A stretch of 12,005 nucleotides of DNA from Jimgerdemannia flammicorona (lineage: Eukaryota > Mucoromycota > Endogonomycetes > Endogonales > Endogonaceae): contig RBNI01005870.1 in the NCBI GenBank assembly GCA_003990745.1, positions 1 through 12,005 of the forward strand. The letters are read 5' to 3'. Shown in pieces: positions 6,862-12,005 of the stretch (positions are counted from its first letter, which is position 1; each line of letters begins with the position of its first letter). The position numbers and the translations under genes are program-made. The notes beneath the pieces are model-generated. The model was given only the letters and a program-made list of their open reading frames with translations. It searched no databases and had not been told where the DNA came from.

Positions 6862-8362
6862 ATGTCCGACTTTGGCGCCTTCAACGACGACCCAACCGCC
6901 GACTTCCTTGCCCGTGAGAAGGCTGCCCTCGGCGATGACGCCGACTTCTTCTCCGGCCCGAATCCCGCGGATGAGTTCGGTGGTTTTGACGCGGCTCCCA
7001 GCTTCGAGGCCGTCTCCAACTTTAACGCCGCTCCGAGCTTTGATGCCAACGCGAGCTTCACCTCCGGCACCAGCTTTGACGCTGGCCCAATTCTCGCCCA
7101 GAGCACGGGGCAGGGTTTCAGCCCCGTCCCCTCCGCCGGATCCATCTCGCAGCCCGCCTCCTATACTACACCGGCCGCGGACTACTCGGCCTTCGAGAGT
7201 GAGTTCCCGGCTGCGGAGGATTTAGAAACATCGCAGGTGTGTATGGGGTGGGAAGGGCTGGGAATGGATGATTTTGAATTGCTTGGCATGGGGATTTTCG
7301 AATAGCGGGTAAAATGCTGAAAGGGAGGAAAAAGGATAGACTTAGAAGATGGTGCAGTTTATACGTGAAATTCAATATAAGCTTTGATCCTGATGCACTC
7401 GTTCGATGCCAGCAAAATGTTACACCTATCCAAAATTCCATTTTGATCCACATCCGTATTCTCCAATCAACCAACTTCAGGTCTTTGCCAACGTTCGTTC
7501 GGTCATTCCCGAAGTCGAGCCCGAGGTCATCAGGTAACGGGAATTGCGTCTGTCATTGACACGTGCACACACACGCGGAAAAAAAAAAAAAAAAAAAAAA
7601 AACCGTCGTTGGCACCACGCGCTTTTCTCATCTTTTCAACACATCAACTAAATCCTCCCAAAATTTTCTTCACCAGGGAATGGCGCGAGCGTCAGCAGCG
7701 CGTGATTGCCGAGCGCGACGCGGACTCGGAGCAGCGCCGACTGGAGACTGTTGCGCGCGCGCGCGAGGCCATCGATAAGTTCTACGACGAGTACAACGAG
7801 AAGAAGCAGAAAAACATTGAGGAAAACAGGTCGGTTAAGGGAATTGGTTGATGGAGAATTTTAATTTATTTATTTATTTTTGAGAGGGAGCGTTATGGGG
7901 CAGTAGTGGGAATAGACGGATGTGAAGCGGTATTATGGGATAGTCAACTAGATGGATGTAGATAATTATTTTCGGAGTATAGATTGTTTCGTACTAAGTA
8001 TGGATTTGAAGGGATGGGACAATTTGATAAAAAAAGGATGAGGACGGACAGGCGGGCAGGCGGATGGAGAGGAAAGGAAGGGACGAAGAAACGAAACAGG
8101 CAACCCCCCCCCCTTTTTTTTACCCTAATTGACCTACCACCCAACCTTCCCCCTCCCCGTAACTCACAGACGCCACGAATCGGCCTATCTCGCGACCCGC
8201 AACGACACGACTTCAGGCACGGTATGGGATCGCGTAACGCGCGAGGTGGACTTATCGAATCCCAAGGCGAACCGCAACGTCCGCGACACCGCCAGGCTGA
8301 AGCAGCTCATGCTCGACCTCAAAAAGGACTCCAAGGCCCCTGGGACCATTGTCAGCGTTTAG
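6862..8362 (+). CDS. Clathrin light chain, four exons
   Basis: It binds clathrin heavy chain and regulates coat assembly in endocytosis and Golgi/endosome traffic. The exon model is 6862-7236, 7481-7533, 7677-7829 and 8170-8362, giving 257 residues, close to the fungal norm. Residues 1-32 (MSDFGAFNDDPTADFLAREK...) match the family's acidic N-terminal D-P-x-A-x-F-L-A motif. Residues 40-80 hold loose repeats around S-F-[DE]-A. Residues 143-195 form the long charged helix that contacts the heavy chain (EWRERQQRVIAERDADSEQ onward). The C-terminal block has VWDRVTREVDLSNPKANRN and ends LKQLMLDLKKDSKAPGTIVSV. An in-frame ATG lies upstream at 6772, but MSDFGAF at 6862 is the family start. Splice phases agree across all three introns, with AG|G and AG|A rebuilding Arg codons. 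Only the donor of intron 3 (GTCGGT) is atypical. Confidence 0.92.
7237..7480 (+). other. Clathrin light chain intron 1
   Basis: 244 nt, donor GTGTGT, acceptor ACTTCAG, phase 0. Reading through would end at a stop at 7303-7305. The spliced product continues TSQ-VFANVRSVIPEVEPEV. Confidence 0.85.
7534..7676 (+). other. Clathrin light chain intron 2 with A24 tract
   Basis: 143 nt, donor GTAACG, acceptor TCACCAG, phase 2. It holds a run of 24 A (7579-7602) preceded by CACACACACGCGG. The A-run is likely length-variable and error-prone in sequencing, but it lies outside coding sequence. Confidence 0.85.
7830..8169 (+). other. Clathrin light chain intron 3
   Basis: 340 nt, the longest of the three. 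Donor GTCGGT is weak; acceptor AACTCACAG follows a C10T8 tract (8104-8121) and a pyrimidine-rich stretch. Phase 2; joining gives ENR-RHESAYLATRND in frame, as expected for a clathrin light chain. Confidence 0.8.
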
Positions 8363-9032
8363 AAAGGATCCGAATCATGCAGGGATTTTAGGGACGATAT
8401 ATCGGATGCGGGAGGAGGAGGTGGTTGTGTGATGTGTTACGCGTGCTGAGATGGAGTTGGTTGTGGTGTGCTTTGGAAGGTCCGGCGAGCGGAGGGGTAT
8501 GGGTTTTCACCTGGGCAATGTTACTACTAGCCATGGTGTCATAAAAATGTATGTTCTTTTTTGGTTGCGGTTCCTGTAATTTGGACACTCCTTTCTTTCG
8601 CAGGGGTGCGGATGGGAGCATTTATCGATTCGCAACTTTTGCGTGTGAGGTGTAATGTTGCGTGTCGTTTTGACTTGAGAGAATAATCCAAGTAAAAGGT
8701 GGGTGTGGATGGTTTCGATGAAAAATGATCTGACTGGAGGTGTGGCGAATCTGTAACCCATACAAGACTGGAAAGACACTAACGAATACCTTTGCCTAGG
8801 GACCCAGGGATTGCATTTACGAACCGATCTCCGAAACCCTCCATTAAAACACTTACATCATTGATGGAGCGGTAAGAATGGCATCAAGCCATTAATGATG
8901 ACGGTTGGCAATACATTTTGTAACAACAAATGAAGCAAACATATCACCTTCATCGCCGTTTGTGTCAAAAGCCCGATCATCACATCGCAACCCCCACAAA
9001 CTGCTCCCATTCATCTAGCTCAACTTCGCATT
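8363..9032. other. Clathrin light chain 3' region and intergenic DNA
   Basis: No gene is supported. A small hairpin AATGGC-ATCAA-GCCATT (8877-8893) overlaps a second, wider pairing (TCATTGATGG at 8858-8867 with CCATTAATGA at 8889-8898). The last 60 bases are C/A-rich and resemble a 5' leader for the small frame at 9033. Confidence 0.5.
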
Positions 9033-9248
9033 ATGTCATCTAGCACCCATTTTCTCTGTCGCCGCCGCCCGCGGTCCAACCCTGTATGCATATTCACCCC
9101 TGACAACATCAAATCTTCTTTTGGCATATCGACCCCCCCTGTACCAAAAACAACAAACAACAGCGTCCAAATTATATACGCGGAATTCGGGCCTTACCCC
9201 AACATGCCCGATAGGGCAAAGTTCCGTCGGATGTTGTGGGAAGATTAA
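9033..9248 (+). CDS. Possible small protein, unrecognised (71 residues)
   Basis: An ATG preceded by a fungal-like leader (CAACTTCGCATT before the ATG) opens a 71-residue frame. Residues 1-20 are rich in Ser and Arg with no acidic residue, which could suit a mitochondrial presequence. The C-terminal part, IIYAEFGPYPNMPDRAKFR, has balanced composition. I recognise no family. It could also be a single exon of a longer gene, or chance: another frame (9121-9468) is open over the same DNA. A possible intron (GTATGC near 9084, CTGAC, acceptor CAACAG near 9161) would break this frame. Confidence 0.28.
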   Translation: MSSSTHFLCRRRPRSNPVCIFTPDNIKSSFGISTPPVPKTTNNSVQIIYAEFGPYPNMPDRAKFRRMLWED

Positions 9249-9746
9249 GGAGGAACTGGGTAATTGTTTGACCCAACAGCCGACATTCCCCAAAAATGCT
9301 GAATTACGAATACTTTCGCAAGCCCTCCCTCCTACTGGTGCACAGTCTTGCTCCTTCGACTACTCTCAGTTACGGCGCGCAGTTGGTAGGAGATTGAGAA
9401 GATTTGTTCGAATTCCGCGTTCCCTGGGGGCGCTCGTAACCCTTTTTGAGGTCGTAGATGTGGGGTAGATAGCAACAGATATTTTGATTGCGAACCTGTG
9501 TGCTTTTTGCATGTTGAAGGTACAACTGCTTCACGTTCAGATGGGTATGAAATGTTGGGCGAGAGTATGAAGATATATCTCTTTATTGGAGCCTTAGGCG
9601 TTGACGACTGTTTGGAGAAATCATGCTGTTTATCCTTTTTATCCAAGTTGTTATGTAAACGAGTCTAGCCTTATCCGGAGAACTGAACTTACGTCGATTG
9701 TTTGGGGATCTGTTTGGCCGATACGTTTGACGTTATCTATGTTATC
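9249..9746. other. Gene-free stretch
   Basis: No convincing gene, RNA or transposon is visible. The plus and minus open frames here (up to about 115 codons) look like neither each other nor any family I know, and they lack promoter-like leaders. Confidence 0.45.
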
Positions 9747-9850
9747 TGCAAATTTTAGGAGTTTTTTTTTTTTTTTTTTTTTTGTTTTTTTTTTTTGTTT
9801 TTGTCTTTTTTTTTGTAAATTTTAGGGGTTTTTTTTTTTTTTTTTTTTTT
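9747..9850. repeat. Duplicated AAATTTTAGG plus long T-tracts
   Basis: CAAATTTTAGGAG followed by T22 (9762-9783) is repeated as TAAATTTTAGGGG followed by T22 (9829-9850), with interrupted T-runs between. On the minus strand these are A-tracts, so an old polyadenylated insertion or a slippage-driven duplication is possible. No coding sequence is attached. Confidence 0.85.
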
Positions 9851-9878
9851 CGGCTCCGAATATGCAAATAAGTTGGAC

Positions 9879-9993
9879 GATCCGAGATTTAAGCACTTTT
9901 AGACACCAGGAATTTTCCGCTTAATCTGTACAGGATTGTCCTTGTCAAGGATCCGAGCACTTTAGCCTTAATGTGTATAGAATTGTGCTTGTC
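9879..9993 (+). repeat. Degenerate direct repeat
   Basis: GATCCGAG (9879-9886) and GATCCGAG (9950-9957) each start a unit ending in CTTAATNTGTANAGNATTGT followed by NCTTGTC (ends at 9946 and 9993). The second unit is shorter, missing a middle part. It lies directly right of the T-tracts. Origin unknown. Confidence 0.55.
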
Positions 9994-10527
9994 GGCACAC
10001 GACGACGTCAAAATAGCCAGACCTCCCCGATTTCTGCACATTTCTCCATGAAATCATTCCTCCGTGGCACACTAATAAATTGCATAGGCATAAAATATTT
10101 GTATACATATCTAGCAGTTCATGGATATTTCGCTTGAAGCATATGGTTCGTTTTACAATAAAAAAAAAAGTATATAAAATGTATTGGTAATAAAATGGGT
10201 TCGATTTCTAGAAATTCACACAAAATTTTAAGTATCTCAAAGGTTATTGCACTTTTAAGAGTGCGGGCTAACGTAAAAATAAAAAAAAATAAAAATGGAC
10301 ATTTCCACAATCAGGGGGCATAATAATACTAATCTAAAAAAAATGAACTGCAATATTTGGACTTTCTCCAGCTCGATATTTAAATGTTTGTTGTGGAGGT
10401 CGCAAAATGAACACCGGGTTTGCTTACCAAACGGAAAGAATATGATGACATAAAGTACGATTGACAGTATCGAATTCGGACAGTCAAATTGTCGCGGCAC
10501 TTGCATAGTAGAAGACTCGAGACTCTT
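9994..10527. other. AT-rich gene-free stretch downstream of the zinc-finger gene
   Basis: AT-rich DNA with several A-runs (10159-10168, 10283-10291). The left end has a GACGTCA half-CRE near 10008. Minus-strand open frames here are Phe/Ile-rich by composition only. Part is presumably 3' UTR of the minus-strand zinc-finger gene. Confidence 0.5.
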
Positions 10528-11196
10528 TCACATAGCCGAGCCAGTCATCTCTCTCATATGAGGTACAGCCTTAATATCGTCGCCTGTACACTCCTTCCGA
10601 AGATACTTACATCGAATGCATGGTATCCCTCCGCATCGTTTCTTATCGTACTTGCACTGAGCGCACGACTTTCCTGGCGGGTTGCGTTTTGTGGTCTTCA
10701 CAGTGTGGAGGTGGCATCGCTTCTTCCTCTTCAGACAGTCCGGGCATTGCTTATATTGTACGTTCCTAGGAGTGAGCGTGCTTTCGACGGAAGGCTGTGT
10801 CTCGTCATTTGTACGGATACTAGACGAGGAAGCTTTTGGAGGGATAGTGAGAGAAATCGGCTCCGTATGCAGCGTTGTCCGATCGACGACATCGTCGGGT
10901 CCGCCTTCTGAGGCACCAGGTCGCAGCACATGCACATGGGATTTCATGCCCTGATCTAAGCCACTGGGTCTTGTGGGCTGCAAACCGGATGGAACTTGAA
11001 GATCCAACGATTTACCGGTTTCGGTAGTTGCTTCATGTTCGGACTTGAGGTGGAGAGAAAGAATGTCAAAGCTGGGGAAAAGAAGTGGGCAAGATGGGAT
11101 TGGACAGCGAAGCGACAAGTAAGGAATTTTGGACTGGAGGTTGCGTGAGCTTGACGGATCTTCTCGAGGCCTTGGGAGGATGAGTCGGTAAGTCAT
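10528..11196 (-). CDS. Zinc-finger regulator: C2H2 finger plus C-terminal Zn(II)2Cys6-like cysteine cluster
   Basis: This single-exon gene of 222 residues is probably a nuclear DNA-binding protein. Residues 31-54 form a classic C2H2 finger, C-x4-C-x12-H-x4-H (C31, C36, H49, H54). A low-complexity Ser/Thr/Pro-rich linker follows. Near the C-terminus CPDCLKRKKRC (C151, C154, C161) is half of a Zn(II)2Cys6-type pattern. It is followed by a six-Cys unit, C-x2-C-x6-C-x4-C-x2-C-x6-C (C178, C181, C188, C193, C196, C203), with the basic K/R stretches usual in fungal binuclear clusters. The central spacing of four is shorter than the common five or more. There is no middle homology region, and the protein is far shorter than most Zn2Cys6 factors, which carry the cluster at the N-terminus. 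A TATAAAAT lies 39 bases before the ATG. Target and function are unknown. Confidence 0.68.
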   Translation of the reverse strand: MTYRLILPRPREDPSSSRNLQSKIPYLSLRCPIPSCPLLFPSFDILSLHLKSEHEATTETGKSLDLQVPSGLQPTRPSGLDQGMKSHVHVLRPGASEGGPDDVVDRTTLHTEPISLTIPPKASSSSIRTNDETQPSVESTLTPRNVQYKQCPDCLKRKKRCHLHTVKTTKRNPPGKSCAQCKYDKKRCGGIPCIRCKYLRKECTGDDIKAVPHMREMTGSAM

Positions 11197-11235
11197 TGTG
11201 ATTTTTGTCCAAAAAATAGAGAATATAAAACGCTC

Positions 11236-11243
11236 ATTTTATA
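11236..11243 (-). promoter_or_regulatory. TATA box of the zinc-finger gene
   Basis: TATAAAAT on the minus strand, 39 bases before the ATG at 11196. A second TTTATATT-like stretch follows it closer to the start. Confidence 0.45.
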
Positions 11244-11257
11244 CATGACCAACAGAT

Positions 11258-11294
11258 ATACTAAGCCACCAGAGGTAACATTTAAAAAGTGGCC
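11258..11294 (+). repeat. Copy 2 of the dispersed 37-bp inverted sequence
   Basis: Near-identical, in inverted orientation, to 3290-3325. It lies 61 bp upstream of the zinc-finger ATG, close to its TATA box. Similarity begins at ATACTAAG and ends at AGTGGCC, with an A-run difference in the middle. Confidence 0.85.
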
Positions 11295-12005
11295 GCGGAG
11301 CCGACTTCACGAAGACCCTTAGCAATGATGATCGAAAATTCCCTAAGAGGGAGCATTATGTAAGATTCGTGAACACCGTGGTATATCACGCCACGTGATC
11401 TAGTTCAGTAGGCACTTTCACTTTCATAGGTGCCAAATTATGACATTCTCGTAAACTCCTCCGCTGAGTTTGTTCTTCGCTTTCATTCCCTACCCCCCCC
11501 CTCCATTCAGCGCACCCGCTCCGCCCCCGACCCCGGAATCATCATCCACATCTGCAACAACGGCCCTATCGTCACCCGCATCAGGAAAGGTTTCTAATGA
11601 AATAGTGTTCCGCGTATACGTTACCGTAGTCTGCGGAAGAGAGATTGATAGTGACGGAGATGGAATGTGGCAAAGTCATCGTCCGCTCTGTTTTGGGCGA
11701 ATTAAATGGATAACGCAGTTAGTTAGGGTCTTGAGGTTTGTTCCGGTTTTATCGAATGCCCAACTGATATCATATTCATACCCACCGCCCACCACAATCG
11801 CCTCGTAGCGGGGGAGTTCCAGGTCCCGTCACTATTAATCTGCAGTCGAGAGCGCAGGTCGGAGGTGTGAGCGAGCGGAATTGGTGGGAGATATGCGAAA
11901 TAGTAGAGAGCAATGGGGGCTTTACCATATGCGACCGGTCTGATGCAAAGTGATGAAATAGGTCGGAGCGAAGATGACGCGATATTTTCTAGGTTTTTTT
12001 TTTTT
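11295..12005. other. Right-end stretch with no gene that can be called
   Basis: An E-box CACGTG (11392-11397) lies inside an imperfect palindrome ATCACGCCACGTGAT. Base composition from about 11470 to 11820 is coding-like on both strands. On the plus strand 11510-11590 would give a Pro/Ser/Thr-rich segment after a possible acceptor (TCCATTCAG). On the minus strand 11809-11670 would give RYEAIVVGGGYEYDISWAF, or an intron starting GTATGA and containing CTAACTAAC. Neither can be chosen. A T-run begins at 11994 and reaches the window edge. Confidence 0.4.

Noticed and set aside
9332..9646. 104-codon minus-strand frame
   Set aside because: No leader, no recognisable motif, and it opposes another open frame of similar quality; treated as chance.
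10195..10212. GGTTCGATTTC, resembling a tRNA B box
   Set aside because: No A box at the proper distance upstream and no acceptor-stem pairing can be formed.

Overview
This window looks like nuclear DNA of a filamentous ascomycete fungus. The evidence is short spliceosomal introns with fungal-type GTATGT donors and CTGAC branch sites, a clathrin light chain gene, a secreted pectin methylesterase, a protein combining C2H2 and Zn(II)2Cys6-type fingers, and decayed DNA transposons carrying C:G-to-T:A damage of the repeat-induced-mutation kind (RIP or CpG-methylation decay). The species cannot be named from the sequence.

Layout: 1-359 holds two diverged direct copies of an LTR-like repeat, 225 bp apart. 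360-1321 is a very AT-rich, minus-strand relic of a hAT transposase (BED finger plus DUF659-like core); positions 353-1369 contain no CpG at all. 1322-1685 is probably the 5' non-coding end of that element and carries a short AAATTGCCG array. 1924-3084 (minus) is a two-exon secreted pectin methylesterase. 3085-4379 is its promoter side plus gene-free DNA with two striking palindromes and one copy of a dispersed 37-bp sequence. 4400-4775 (minus) is a dead Tc1/mariner transposase fragment beside an (ATT)12 microsatellite. 5649-6252 (+) is a two-exon HotDog acyl-CoA thioesterase. 6862-8362 (+) is a four-exon clathrin light chain. 9033-9248 (+) is a doubtful small ORF. 9747-9993 has T-tracts and degenerate direct repeats. 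10528-11196 (minus) is a single-exon zinc-finger regulator. 11300-12005 has no gene I can call with confidence.

The genes do not form an obvious pathway. The pectin methylesterase acts outside the cell on plant wall pectin, the thioesterase acts in lipid/acyl-CoA metabolism, and clathrin light chain serves vesicle coats. Possible regulatory links are identical 14-bp CRE-containing sequences in front of the thioesterase and clathrin genes, and the 37-bp sequence found upstream of both minus-strand genes (pectin methylesterase and zinc-finger protein) in opposite orientation. I found no clearly new biological system. The most unusual signals are the 37-bp shared element, the in-frame stop-free intron next to the pectin methylesterase active site, and the directional decay of the transposons.
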